From JAAXHF01 sp963665955 (GTDB lineage Bacteria > Desulfobacterota > Binatia > Bin18), in NCBI GenBank assembly GCA_965231765.1, contig OZ246887.1, positions 4,092,001 through 4,156,000 on the forward strand: a stretch of 64,000 nt of DNA, in the 5' to 3' direction. A program made the position numbers and the translations under genes. The notes beneath the pieces were generated by a model. It had not been told where the DNA came from and made no database searches. It saw nothing but the letters and a program-made list of their open reading frames with translations. Position 1 is the stretch's first letter; each line of letters opens with the position of its first letter. Below, one piece after another: positions 1 through 7,887 of the stretch.

Positions 1-1
1 G

Positions 2-205
2 GAGGAGAATTTCGGGCGAGACGGCATTACGGATTATCGGAATCCGAATCTGGCGGACGCGATGAAGGTTCTTGGCTTCGTGCAACGGTTTGGCGTTGGG
101 ATCGCGACGGCGAGAAGAGCGCTGCGGAACGCTGGACATCCACATCCCGAGTTCCTCGTTGATTATGGTTTTGTTACGGTGATTGTGAGAGGGCTTCAAT
201 CATGA
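2..205 (+). CDS. C-terminal tail of a RecG-related ATP-binding protein (partial)
   Basis: Only the last 67 codons are in the window; the gene begins to the left. The readable tail has the pattern YRNP-LADAM-KVLGFVQRFGVGI-ARR-L-AG-P-P-F, which is typical of the C-terminal ATP-binding region (HATPase_c_4 / RecG-like, often attached to an AlbA_2 domain) of putative transcriptional regulators and helicase-related proteins. The stop codon overlaps the start of the ParA-like gene by 4 bases (ATGA), so the two are very likely translationally coupled. The full domain structure cannot be seen. Such genes often sit in defence or mobile islands, and the DUF1156 remnant just downstream fits that setting (inference). 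Confidence 0.7.
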   Translation, partial: EENFGRDGITDYRNPNLADAMKVLGFVQRFGVGIATARRALRNAGHPHPEFLVDYGFVTVIVRGLQS

Positions 206-1218
206 GCATCCCAGTTTTGACTTTTTTCAACAACAAGGGAGGCGTCGGCAAAACGTCCCTCACCTACCATCTGGCCTGGATGCTGCCCGAGATTGGCCAC
301 ACGGTGCTGGTTTGTGATCTCGATCCACAAGCCAACCTGACCGCGGCATTTCTCGACGAGGATCGTCTGGATCACCTATGGAACAGGGAGAAAAACGATG
401 ATCACGGTGCGACGATTTTCGAGTGCGTCAAACCCTTGATGGAAGTCGGCGACGTGCTGCCACCAAGGCTTCAGAAAGTTTCGCCAGGACTCAGCCTGTT
501 GCCAGGCGATCTGGCCTTGTCCGGCTTCGAGGACTCGCTTTCCAGGGAGTGGTCCGAGGCGCTCGGCTCCCACACACTCTACCGGCCGTTCCGCATCCTG
601 ACGGCCTTTTGGACCGTAATGCAGACCGGCGCGCAAGCGTGCGGGGCAACCGTCATCTTGGCCGATGTCGGCCCCAACCTCGGGGCCATCAATCGCTCCG
701 CGTTGCTCGCTACAGATAAGGTCGTCGTGCCGCTCGCTGCCGATCTCTTTTCCCTTCAGGGCCTTCGCAACCTCGGGCCAACGCTGCGCCGCTGGCGTGA
801 GGATTGGCGGAAAAGGCTGGATAATTGGAAAGACCCGCGATTCGATTTGCCCGAGGGAAAGATGGAGCCGCTGGGATATATCGTCCAACAGCACGGGGTA
901 CGGCTGAATCGGCCGGTCAAGGCCTACGACAAATGGGTCAACAGGATGCCAGGGGAATACGCCCGAATGCTTCTGGAGCGAAATAGGGGACCGTTCGCGG
1001 CCAAGCCGACCGAGGACGAACACTGCCTTGCCACCATCCGGCATTACCGGAGCCTGGTGCCGATGGCACAGGAACATCGCAAGCCGATATTCCAACTGAC
1101 CTCAGCCGACGGCGCCATCGGCAGCCACTCCCAGGCTGTCACCGACGCGTACAGGGACTATAAGCGACTTGCACAAGACCTGGCCAAGCAAGCCCAACTG
1201 CGTGCCCCAAATGGTTAA
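202..1218 (+). CDS. ParA-family ATPase
   Basis: A 338-residue P-loop ATPase of the ParA/MinD/Soj class. The deviant Walker A motif KGGVGKTS lies at residues 12-19, and the Walker A-prime/switch stretch VCDLDPQANLT at about 37-47. A hydrophobic strand ending in D-V-G-P-N-L (about 154-159) matches the Walker B region. ParA proteins normally move DNA or protein cargo using a ParB-like partner, but no ParB gene is next to this one. It overlaps the upstream RecG-related gene by 4 bases, so the pair is probably one operon. ParA-like ATPases paired with such proteins occur in accessory islands. The class is clear; the cargo and role are unknown. The stop codon lies inside the first copy of a 23-bp tandem duplication. 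Confidence 0.85.
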   Translation: MSIPVLTFFNNKGGVGKTSLTYHLAWMLPEIGHTVLVCDLDPQANLTAAFLDEDRLDHLWNREKNDDHGATIFECVKPLMEVGDVLPPRLQKVSPGLSLLPGDLALSGFEDSLSREWSEALGSHTLYRPFRILTAFWTVMQTGAQACGATVILADVGPNLGAINRSALLATDKVVVPLAADLFSLQGLRNLGPTLRRWREDWRKRLDNWKDPRFDLPEGKMEPLGYIVQQHGVRLNRPVKAYDKWVNRMPGEYARMLLERNRGPFAAKPTEDEHCLATIRHYRSLVPMAQEHRKPIFQLTSADGAIGSHSQAVTDAYRDYKRLAQDLAKQAQLRAPNG

Positions 1219-1254
1219 GAAAAAGCTCATTAAATGGTTAAGAAAAAGCTCATT
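1209..1254 (+). repeat. Perfect 23-bp tandem duplication
   Basis: Two identical 23-base units (1209-1231 and 1232-1254) lie directly head to tail. The first contains the stop codon of the ParA-like gene. Each contains the same start-like stretch, which would encode MVKKKLI. The duplication sits at the 5' edge of the DUF1156 remnant and looks like a scar from the rearrangement that deleted most of that gene. Confidence 0.9.
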
Positions 1255-1381
1255 GAGGTCGGCGATCCGGCCGGAGGCTCGACGGCTGGGCCTGCCCGCT
1301 TATGGTAGCGATCTCAATCCGGTCGCAGTGATGATCGGCCAGGCGATGATCGCGATTCGGCCGGAGCTCTGCTCAGGGTAA
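1211..1381 (+). pseudogene. Remnant of a DUF1156-type DNA methyltransferase
   Basis: Two pieces of one gene family can be read. The start codes for MVKKKLI, and the second repeat copy for MVKKKLIEV, as at the N-terminus of DUF1156 proteins. It then jumps to a DPAGG motif in one frame and EARRLGLPAYGSDLNPVAVM in another. In the intact family these motifs follow each other as the SAM-binding core of a very large (usually over 800-residue) adenine-methylase-like protein. Here nearly everything between and after them is gone, and a frameshift separates DPAGG from EARRLG. A 56-codon frame remains open from 1211 to 1381 but cannot be functional. DUF1156 genes usually occur with DUF499 ATPase and helicase genes in defence clusters, so this is probably the ruin of such a cluster. 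Confidence 0.65.
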
Positions 1382-1546
1382 GGTATTGATTCCCCTTATG
1401 GAATGTGAAATGTGAGGTGGAGTGTCTCTGACTACGCGAGGACCGGGACGCTAGGCCGGTCTGATGCCTTGCGCCGTTGTTGGTTCGGGACGGCGATCTG
1501 ACCGAAAGACGAACCCTCACCCCTACATACGGAGGCTCTTGCAGTT

Positions 1547-2788
1547 ATGGATATTGGACTCGGTATTGCGCTGCTGGCTGGCTTTCTGTCATTTGCCTCC
1601 CCCTGTGTGTTGCCTATTGTCCCCGGTTATCTCACCTTTATTACTGGCCTGAGTTTTGACGAGTTGACTGAACGTCAGGACGGTTCGCAGGTGATGATGA
1701 GCGCCTTGGTCAAAAGCCTGCCGTTTGTCCTCGGCTTCTCTCTGGTATTCATTGCCCTTGGTGCCTCAGCCTCAGTGGTGAGCTCCCTCTTACGCTCGAA
1801 TCTGGGTCTGCTGAAGGGTATTGCTGGCGCTGGGATTATTGTCTTGGGACTGCATCTGACTGGTCTGTTGCCCATCCCGGCCCTGTTGCGCGAGCGGCGT
1901 TTTGGCGGGGAGCACGCCCAGCCTGGTACGGTCCGGGCCTTTGTGGCTGGGCTCTTGTTCGCCTTTGGCTGGACACCCTGTGTCGGGCCGATTCTCGCCG
2001 GTATTTTAGCCTTGGCCGCCACGGCTGAGAGCCTGAGCCGGGGCGTTTTGCTCTTGGCCGCCTATTCGCTCGGACTCGGGATTCCGTTTATTCTGTCGGC
2101 CGCCTTTCTGAATGGTTTTCTGTCGATGTTCAAGGGGCTGAAGGGCTATCTTCGCCAGGTCGAGATTGCCAGCGGTGTGTTGCTGATGTTGGTTGGGGTG
2201 TTGATCTTTACCGACAAAATGTCCTGGATCTCATCCAAACTGACCTTTCTGAACCCTGAAGAATTGTTGGTGATGGAACCGGCCGAGCCTGGTGTCCCAG
2301 CCGCACTTGCTGTGGACACTGCGACTGAATACGGTGACTACAACTTCAATCTGACCACAATCGATGGAGATGAGGTCAGCCTCGCGGACTACCAGGGCAA
2401 GGTCGTGCTGGTCAACTTCTGGGCGACTTGGTGCGGGCCGTGTGTGGTGGAAACACCAGCTTTGGTGCGTATGTATAACAAGTACAGGGAAGCAGGCTTT
2501 GCCGTCATTGGCGTGGCTCTGCAAAGTGAAGAAGACGGGGTCAAGAACTTTGCTAAAAAATACCGCATCCCGTACGCCGTCGGTCGAGATACCGAAGAGG
2601 ACATCGGTCTGCGCTACCAGGTGTTTGCTCTGCCGAGCAGCTTTCTGTTCTCGCCTGATGGCAAGGTCAAACGGGCTTTTACCGGCTTTGTTGCCGAAGA
2701 TGTGCTCGAAGGTGAGTTGAAGAACCTGTTACGCTCCGTGCCGGAGCCGGTCAGTCCAGTGCCAGAGCCAGTGTCGTATCAGCCATAG
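1547..2788 (+). CDS. CcdA-TlpA fusion: cytochrome c biogenesis / thiol-disulfide relay protein
   Basis: A 413-residue fusion. Residues 1 to about 230 form the multi-pass CcdA/DsbD-beta membrane domain with the two signature proline-flanked cysteines SPCVLP (about 19-24) and TPCVGP (about 146-151). Residues about 265-395 are a periplasmic TlpA/ResA-like thioredoxin domain with the redox site WCGPC at about 295-299. CcdA carries electrons from cytoplasmic thioredoxin across the membrane, and the attached TlpA domain would pass them to periplasmic targets such as apocytochrome c. A GGAGG ribosome site lies about 10 bases before the ATG. No cytochrome c maturation gene is adjacent. Confidence 0.92.
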   Translation: MDIGLGIALLAGFLSFASPCVLPIVPGYLTFITGLSFDELTERQDGSQVMMSALVKSLPFVLGFSLVFIALGASASVVSSLLRSNLGLLKGIAGAGIIVLGLHLTGLLPIPALLRERRFGGEHAQPGTVRAFVAGLLFAFGWTPCVGPILAGILALAATAESLSRGVLLLAAYSLGLGIPFILSAAFLNGFLSMFKGLKGYLRQVEIASGVLLMLVGVLIFTDKMSWISSKLTFLNPEELLVMEPAEPGVPAALAVDTATEYGDYNFNLTTIDGDEVSLADYQGKVVLVNFWATWCGPCVVETPALVRMYNKYREAGFAVIGVALQSEEDGVKNFAKKYRIPYAVGRDTEEDIGLRYQVFALPSSFLFSPDGKVKRAFTGFVAEDVLEGELKNLLRSVPEPVSPVPEPVSYQP

Positions 2789-2808
2789 CTGGAGCTGGGA
2801 GGAGCAGC

Positions 2809-3255
2809 ATGATTCAAGGAATTTTTCACATTAATATTAACGTCACCGACTTTGAGCGTTCACTGGAATTTTACAAAATGTTGGGGTTTACCGTCGTGGC
2901 TGATCTTGGCGAAGGTGGCAGCGAAGCGCTGAACGCAGGACTCAAAATTCCTGATGGACGTGGCAAGGCCGCCTTGTTGATGCTGGGCAAAGATCCGCAC
3001 GCGACTCGGATTGATCTGATCGAGTGGAAAAATCCCAAAACTGAAGGGCAAGCCTACCCGCATCTGTACCATGTTGGTATGGCCCGCTTAGCCCTCAAGA
3101 CCAAAAATCTGCAACAGGTCTACGAAGATCTCAAAACCAAAGGGGTCGAGTTTTTCTCAGAGCCCCAAGAACTCAATTTTCCCAATCAGGGCAAGGCCAG
3201 TTTTGTGTGTTTCACCGACCCGGATGGCACAATCCTGGAACTGATTGATTTCTAG
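2809..3255 (+). CDS. VOC (glyoxalase/bleomycin-resistance) superfamily protein
   Basis: A 148-residue protein with two beta-alpha-beta-beta-beta repeats of the vicinal oxygen chelate fold. Likely metal ligands are a histidine in the first strand (IFHINI), a histidine in YHVGMARL at about 88, and the glutamate of the closing motif DPDGT-LELIDF. The family includes lyases, isomerases and dioxygenases, and the substrate cannot be told from sequence. It starts 20 bases after the CcdA-TlpA stop with a GGGAGGAGC ribosome site, so the two are probably cotranscribed. A functional link is not evident. Confidence 0.85.
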   Translation: MIQGIFHININVTDFERSLEFYKMLGFTVVADLGEGGSEALNAGLKIPDGRGKAALLMLGKDPHATRIDLIEWKNPKTEGQAYPHLYHVGMARLALKTKNLQQVYEDLKTKGVEFFSEPQELNFPNQGKASFVCFTDPDGTILELIDF

Positions 3256-3369
3256 CCAGCCTGTGCCAAGTTTCTTCTCGCTTTCTCGTCACTCCCTCGC
3301 GCCCCAGCCCAACGTGTGCTAATGAGAAAAGGTCTCTGAATCTGTACTCTTTACGTTGTTAGGGTGCCT

Positions 3370-3723
3370 ATGCCAGCAGCTACAGCAAAGAAAAAACGGA
3401 TCTACAAAGTCGTTTTCGCCAATCACGGCCAGATCTACGAGGTCTACGCCAAAAGTGTCAGTCAAGGCAACCTCTTTGGCTTTGTCGAGGTCGAAGGGCT
3501 CATTTTTGGTGAGCGCACAAGCGTTGTGATTGATCCCTCAGAAGAAAGCCTGCAACGCGAATTCGCAGGTGTAGAGCGCACCTACATTCCCATGCACACT
3601 GTCGTGCGCATCGACGAGGTTGAAAAACGCGGCTCCAGTAAGATCCATTCAGTCCCCGAATCCAGTGACAAGGTCACCTCCCTGCCGACGCCGATTTACA
3701 CCCCGACCAAAACGGATAGGTAA
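3370..3723 (+). CDS. DUF1820 family protein
   Basis: A small soluble protein of 117 residues with the family pattern KRIYKV-FANHGQIYEVYA-SV-Q--LFGFVE and a later RTYIPMH-V-RIDEVEK. This matches the DUF1820 family (PF08850), which has no assigned biochemical role. The ATG at 3370 is chosen because family members begin just before the KKxIYKV stretch; a GTG six bases upstream (3364) is also possible. The tail after residue about 95 is proline- and serine-rich and probably disordered. It appears monocistronic. Confidence 0.8.
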   Translation: MPAATAKKKRIYKVVFANHGQIYEVYAKSVSQGNLFGFVEVEGLIFGERTSVVIDPSEESLQREFAGVERTYIPMHTVVRIDEVEKRGSSKIHSVPESSDKVTSLPTPIYTPTKTDR

Positions 3724-3751
3724 AACTCCTCGCCGGGCTGAGGGTCGCCAT

Positions 3752-3883
3752 GTGGACAGACCCGAGTATCCTGAGTTCGCATTGTCACATTTGGCGGAGT
3801 CGGCCGCCCTCGCTGAGTCTGACGAGCGGCGTCAGCAGCTCACTCCGTCTGTCATAGGCGCCTACCTAGTGCTATCGCTGTGA
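3752..3883 (+). CDS. Small unrecognised reading frame, possibly a truncated gene 5' end
   Basis: A 43-codon frame opening at a GTG preceded by a GAGG stretch. It has protein-like composition: a PEYPEFA start, then alanine/leucine-rich helix-like segments and GAYLVLSL at the end. It stops abruptly about 100 bases before the HipA-like gene. I do not recognise it. It may be the surviving beginning of a gene cut when the HipA-like unit arrived, or chance. Confidence 0.3.
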   Translation: MDRPEYPEFALSHLAESAALAESDERRQQLTPSVIGAYLVLSL

Positions 3884-3978
3884 TTGGCGGTGTGAGCTCA
3901 TACTGTCAGATCGGGCGTGGCTTCCTGTACCGCTGCATGTGGCGGTGACGACCGTCAGAGAAAGGGTGAAGCGGTAAT

Positions 3979-4890
3979 ATGTTCGATATCATCTCTGTTC
4001 CAGATCATGCTGCCAACGCGACCGAGCCCCTCGGGACAAAGCCCAAATTTTGGTTCCGAGACGATCAAGACCATCGTTGGCTTTACAAAGAAGGAAGACC
4101 TGGGACGGGGGAAGATTGGTCTGAGAAAGCAGCCAGTGAACTCTGCTCTCTCATCGAACTTCCTCACGTGGAGTATGAGCTTGCTCTGTGGAAGAACCGA
4201 AGAGGCGTAGTCTGTCGCTCAATGGTTCCTCCAAGTGGACGTCTGATTCACGGAAATGAACTCTTGGCGAGAATCGTGCCTGAATACCCCAAGACAAAAT
4301 TCTTCTATGTCCGCCAGCATACGGTGAAGAGTGCCCTAGCTGCGCTAAGAGGTTTCCAAGTTGGACTACCACTTGACTGGAAGGGCCTTGAGGGTGTTCA
4401 AACAGCTCAAGATGTATTTATTGGGTACCTCATGTTGGATGCCTGGGTAGCGAATCAAGATCGGCACCATGAAAACTGGGCGATTGTCGTGACATCGGAG
4501 AAGACAGTTCATCTGGCTCCATCATTCGATCATGCTTCAAGCTTGGGAAGAAATGAAACAGACGAACAGAGGCAAGAGCGACTCACAACGAATGACCAAG
4601 GGCGATCAGTCACGCATTATGTAGAGCGAGCAAAATCTGCCTTTTACCTCGACCCGCAAAGCACGAAGACTTTACCGACAATACAAGCTTTCCGCGAAGC
4701 AGGGAAAGTGAGACCATCAGCGGCTGACGCCTGGCTTGGACGGCTCAAGAGGGTCATATCCTCTGATATCCGCCGAATTTTTGGCAATATGCCAGAGGAG
4801 CGACTTACCCCTATTGCGAGTACGTTTGCCCAGCATATGCTAGAATTAAACCGTGAACGCCTATTAGCCTTACAAGGAGCTTGGCGATGA
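3979..4890 (+). CDS. HipA-like protein kinase (HipT-type, lacks the HipA N-terminal subdomain)
   Basis: A 303-residue protein with the HipA/phosphatidylinositol-kinase-like fold. A candidate ATP-binding lysine is K37 in WLYKEGR, with a helix-C glutamate at E49 or E54. The catalytic loop ANQDRHHENW gives D161 and N166, and the metal-binding FDH gives D184. HipA proteins are Ser/Thr kinases that inactivate aminoacyl-tRNA synthetases and cause growth arrest, but the target here is unknown. The usual HipA N-terminal subdomain is missing and appears instead in the next gene, as in the split HipS/HipT of tripartite HipBST systems. The stop overlaps the next start (ATGA), implying coupled translation. 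No HipB-like HTH gene is present. Placed next to an integrase remnant, the unit looks horizontally acquired. Confidence 0.8.
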   Translation: MFDIISVPDHAANATEPLGTKPKFWFRDDQDHRWLYKEGRPGTGEDWSEKAASELCSLIELPHVEYELALWKNRRGVVCRSMVPPSGRLIHGNELLARIVPEYPKTKFFYVRQHTVKSALAALRGFQVGLPLDWKGLEGVQTAQDVFIGYLMLDAWVANQDRHHENWAIVVTSEKTVHLAPSFDHASSLGRNETDEQRQERLTTNDQGRSVTHYVERAKSAFYLDPQSTKTLPTIQAFREAGKVRPSAADAWLGRLKRVISSDIRRIFGNMPEERLTPIASTFAQHMLELNRERLLALQGAWR

Positions 4891-5666
4891 GAGACCTTTA
4901 CGTAGCTTGGCGAGATCCCGAAGATCGGAGGTGGCTACCGGTAGGGTTGTTACGGTTCGATGGGCAGAGCTATCTCTTTGTGTATACTGAAGGGGCAAGA
5001 CAATCCCCGCGTTTTACCCAGTTCGCTTGCATGGACGATTTCACAACGATTTACAAATCGGAGGAACTTTTCCCTATTTTTGCTAACCGTATCCTTTCTA
5101 GGAAGCGACCAGAGTATCACGAGTTTTTGCAGTGGTTGGACATCCCAGAGGACTCAGCCGATGCGCTCACACTCTTAGCTCGCACCGGAGGCATTCGAGA
5201 AACAGACTCCCTTGCCCTCTTCTCATGCCCCCAAAGAGGCTCAGATAATACGTACCGCGTTCAATTCTTTAGCCACGGCATTAGACATCTGTCCGAAGCA
5301 ACAGTACAGCGGATCTCCGATTTGGCCCCAAAAGAGCGACTCTACCTGATGCCAGATCCACAGAATCCTCATGATGCCTGTGCGTTGGCTGTCCGCACTG
5401 ACGATCCCATTTTTATCGTAGGCTACTGTCCGCGCTATTTGGCGAGCGACTTTCTCACTGTACTCAAGAGTGTCGATGAAACAACAGTCCGTGTTGAGCG
5501 AGTGAATGAGGATGCTCCTCTACAGCTGCGTCTCTTATGTAGTCTTAGTGCTCCGTGGCCCGACAACTTTCAACCCTGTTCGGAGCAGTTTTATAAGCCT
5601 TTAGTCCAATATTTGGAGCAAAGATCTATGCCAACAGGAAGGCTGAGTTCCAAACGACTGAGCTGA
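4887..5666 (+). CDS. HipA-N/HipS-like domain fused to a HIRAN domain
   Basis: A 259-residue protein. Residues 1 to about 100 resemble the HipA N-terminal subdomain (HipS): LYVAWRDP, WLPVGLL, YLFVYTEGA, then ELFPIFANRILSRKRPEY. Residues about 130-200 match a HIRAN domain, with GIRHLSEAT, ERLYLMPDPQNPHDACALAVRT and VGYCPRYLA. HIRAN domains bind 3' DNA ends in HLTF-type fork remodelers, and bacterial ones occur near mobile DNA. The ATG at 4887 is chosen over the TTG at 4881 because AAGGAG ends about 6 bases before it and it overlaps the kinase stop. The likely role is antitoxin or regulator of the kinase with a DNA-sensing module. This is inference. Confidence 0.75.
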   Translation: MRDLYVAWRDPEDRRWLPVGLLRFDGQSYLFVYTEGARQSPRFTQFACMDDFTTIYKSEELFPIFANRILSRKRPEYHEFLQWLDIPEDSADALTLLARTGGIRETDSLALFSCPQRGSDNTYRVQFFSHGIRHLSEATVQRISDLAPKERLYLMPDPQNPHDACALAVRTDDPIFIVGYCPRYLASDFLTVLKSVDETTVRVERVNEDAPLQLRLLCSLSAPWPDNFQPCSEQFYKPLVQYLEQRSMPTGRLSSKRLS

Positions 5667-5765
5667 AGGTCCGGGATGAGTGCAAAGCCCAGCGTGGTGG
5701 CACGACCCACTATGCAGACGGCCCACATCGGCAAACGCTCCAAGATTCCTCTACTGAAGGGAATA

Positions 5766-5790
5766 GGGAGCTCTCTCTATGAGAGCTCCC
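5766..5790. other. Perfect 10-bp hairpin
   Basis: The arm at 5766-5775 is exactly complementary to 5781-5790 with a 5-base loop. No T run follows on either strand, so it is not an obvious intrinsic terminator. It lies right at the 5' edge of the readable integrase remnant, within a degenerated 110-base stretch that shows no gene. Confidence 0.75.
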
Positions 5791-6201
5791 GACAAAACCC
5801 TCCACGTTGAGCACAAGAAAGAAGCCCTCCGGCATGGCTGGGGGGAAGTGCCTTCCTGAGTGTTCACCAGTGAGGATGGGACACCAATCCACGCCAGCAA
5901 CTTCCGCAATCGTGTCTGGTCCAAGCTGTTGCAGAAAGCTGGGCTCCACCGTATACGGATTCACGACCTCCGGCATACTTTTGCCTCTCTGCTAATTCAG
6001 CAAGGAGAGTCCCTGGTATATGTAAAGGAACAGTTGGGCCACCACAGCATTCAAATTACTGTCGATACCTACGGACACCTGGTACCAGGGGGGAACAGGG
6101 CAGCAGTCAACAAGCTCGAGGGGCTTGAAAATGCAACCAGCCGTAACCTATCCGCAACCGCGCCCTTGAACGCTGTTTCTGGTCGTGGCAGAACTACCTG
6201 A
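5779..6201 (+). pseudogene. Tyrosine recombinase/phage-type integrase C-terminal fragment with an in-frame stop
   Basis: From about 5779 the frame reads HKKEALRHGWGEVPS, a TGA at 5857-5859, then VFTSEDGTPIHASNFR and the catalytic region of a tyrosine integrase. That region has HDLRHTFAS with the second catalytic Arg and His, LGHHSIQIT, and the nucleophile tyrosine in VDTYGHL. Family members usually have a tryptophan where the TGA falls (TGG to TGA), so this is a nonsense mutation in a gene that has also lost its N-terminal DNA-binding half and first catalytic arginine. The tail (last about 30 residues) looks random. The remnant marks an old integration event next to the HipA-like unit. Confidence 0.8.
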
Positions 6202-6233
6202 AAAATAACGAGAAGTATGAAAGATATATTCGT

Positions 6234-7790
6234 ATGAGCTGGCAAAAAGAGGTTGAAGGCATCGAACTCCGCCGCAAGCTTGCCCTGGAACACGGCGGTC
6301 CGGAAGCGGTCAAACAACAGCACGCCAGAGGGCGCCTGACTATCCGCGAGCGTTGTACTGGCTTGACTGATGATGGATCGTTTCGCGAACAAGGCCCTAT
6401 TGCAGGCTATTCGGAAACGGATGAGGAGGGCAGGCTGCGTTCATTTTCTCCGGCCAACTACGTCCTTGGCTTTGGCAAGATTGCTGGCCGTCCGTGTGTT
6501 GTGGGCGGTGAAGATTTTACCTTGCGAGGCGGCTCACCAACGCCTGCTGGCCTGCGCAAGAGCGTATGTATTGAAGATTTGGCCGCCCAGTATCGGATTC
6601 CATTGGTCCGATTTCTGGAAGGTGGCGGTGGCAGTGTGCCGCGTGGCAAAGGCCAGGGCGGTGGTGACGGCGGCAGTGCGGCTAATGCTCCGCACCGTTT
6701 CATGTCGGTTATGGAGGTCATGGGCGTTGTGCCGGTGGTCTCGGCAGCCGTCGGAGCGGTTGCTGGATTACCTGCGGCCAGATTGGTCGCCTCGCATTTT
6801 TCAGTCATGACGCAGGAGACCTCACAAGTCATGATTGCGGGCCCGGCGATTGTTGAACGGGCGTTTGGCAAGCTGTACTCAAAAGAAGAGCTTGGCGGGC
6901 CGCATGTCCATTTGGCCAGCGGGGTGGTGGATAATGTGGCTGACGACGAGCGCGGTCTCTTTGTCTTGATTCAGCGCTTTCTCAGCTACCTGCCAAGCAA
7001 TATTTGGGAGACTCCGCCGATCACTGTGTGCGATGATGACCCGAATCGGCGTGAAGAGGAACTCGTGTCTATTATCCCCCATAATCGGCGTCGGGCGTAT
7101 CCGATGCGGAAGATCATTGAAGCCGTGGTTGACCGGGGTTCTTTTTTTGAGCTGGCACCGGTGTACGGCCAGTCGCAGGTGACTGGGCTTGCCCGGATGA
7201 ATGGCCACCCAGTTGGCGTGTTGGCCAATGATCCGATGTGGTTTGCGGGATCAATGACTGCCGATGCTGCGCAAAAAGTGAAACGTTTTGTTGATCTGTG
7301 TGACACCTTTCATCTCCCGATTGTGAGTCTGGTTGATGAACCGGGTTTTATGATTGGCCCTGAAGCTGAGCAGGCGGCGACGATCCGGCACGGCACGGCA
7401 ACCCTGTTTGCTATCATGCAATCAACCGTACCGTGGATCTCGGTCATTGTCCGCAAGATGTATGGTGTGGCAGGTGCGGCGCACTTCGCCTCTGGTGGCA
7501 TGGTCTTGAGCTGGCCATCAGCCGAAGCTGGTGCGTTACCGATTGAGGGCGGTGTTGCGGTGGCGTTTCGGAAGGAGATTGCAGCTGCGTCTGACCCGGA
7601 TGCCAAGCGGCGAGAAATTGAAGAGCGGATCGCGGCCCAGCGCAACCCGTATGCCCGGGCCGAAAATTTTAGCGTGCACGATCTGATTGATCCACGTGAG
7701 ACCCGTCCGGCGATCTGTGATTGGATTGAAATGATTCAGCCTCAGCTGAAGGCGCACACCGGGCCACGGGCGTATACGATTCGGCCCTAA
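6234..7790 (+). CDS. Acyl-CoA carboxylase carboxyltransferase (beta) subunit
   Basis: A 518-residue protein of the biotin-dependent carboxyltransferase family (propionyl-CoA / methylcrotonyl-CoA / acetyl-CoA carboxylase beta, about 510-540 residues). It transfers carboxyl from carboxybiotin to an acyl-CoA. Visible hallmarks are the N-terminal helix with ARGRLTIRER, a glycine-rich oxyanion region around GGGGSVPRG, GVVDNVADDE, and the C-terminal half with DEPGFMIG and an MYGVAGAAH segment. Acyl specificity cannot be fixed by eye. No biotin carboxylase or BCCP subunit lies next to it, so the alpha subunit must be elsewhere. No strong ribosome site is seen; the ATG agrees with the family's usual N-terminus. 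Confidence 0.9.
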   Translation: MSWQKEVEGIELRRKLALEHGGPEAVKQQHARGRLTIRERCTGLTDDGSFREQGPIAGYSETDEEGRLRSFSPANYVLGFGKIAGRPCVVGGEDFTLRGGSPTPAGLRKSVCIEDLAAQYRIPLVRFLEGGGGSVPRGKGQGGGDGGSAANAPHRFMSVMEVMGVVPVVSAAVGAVAGLPAARLVASHFSVMTQETSQVMIAGPAIVERAFGKLYSKEELGGPHVHLASGVVDNVADDERGLFVLIQRFLSYLPSNIWETPPITVCDDDPNRREEELVSIIPHNRRRAYPMRKIIEAVVDRGSFFELAPVYGQSQVTGLARMNGHPVGVLANDPMWFAGSMTADAAQKVKRFVDLCDTFHLPIVSLVDEPGFMIGPEAEQAATIRHGTATLFAIMQSTVPWISVIVRKMYGVAGAAHFASGGMVLSWPSAEAGALPIEGGVAVAFRKEIAAASDPDAKRREIEERIAAQRNPYARAENFSVHDLIDPRETRPAICDWIEMIQPQLKAHTGPRAYTIRP

Positions 7791-7835
7791 GGGCGAGAGT
7801 GCTGGACTCTCTCGGTGGCAGAGGCTGAGCGGAGA

Positions 7836-7874
7836 ACCCTCACCCCTAGCTTCCTGCTCCCTAAGCGTGAGGGT
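7836..7874. other. 8-bp inverted repeat between convergent genes
   Basis: The arms 7836-7843 and 7867-7874 are perfectly complementary with a 23-base loop. It lies between the convergent carboxylase and crotonase genes and may limit read-through, but it lacks a T run. A similar CCCTCACCCC core occurs near 1513, so a short dispersed repeat is also possible. Confidence 0.35.
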
Positions 7875-7887
7875 GGTGCTGAGCGCG

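Noticed and set aside
376..1095. Long minus-strand open frame opposite the ParA-like gene
   Set aside because: Composition is that of an antisense shadow; the plus strand carries unambiguous ParA motifs.
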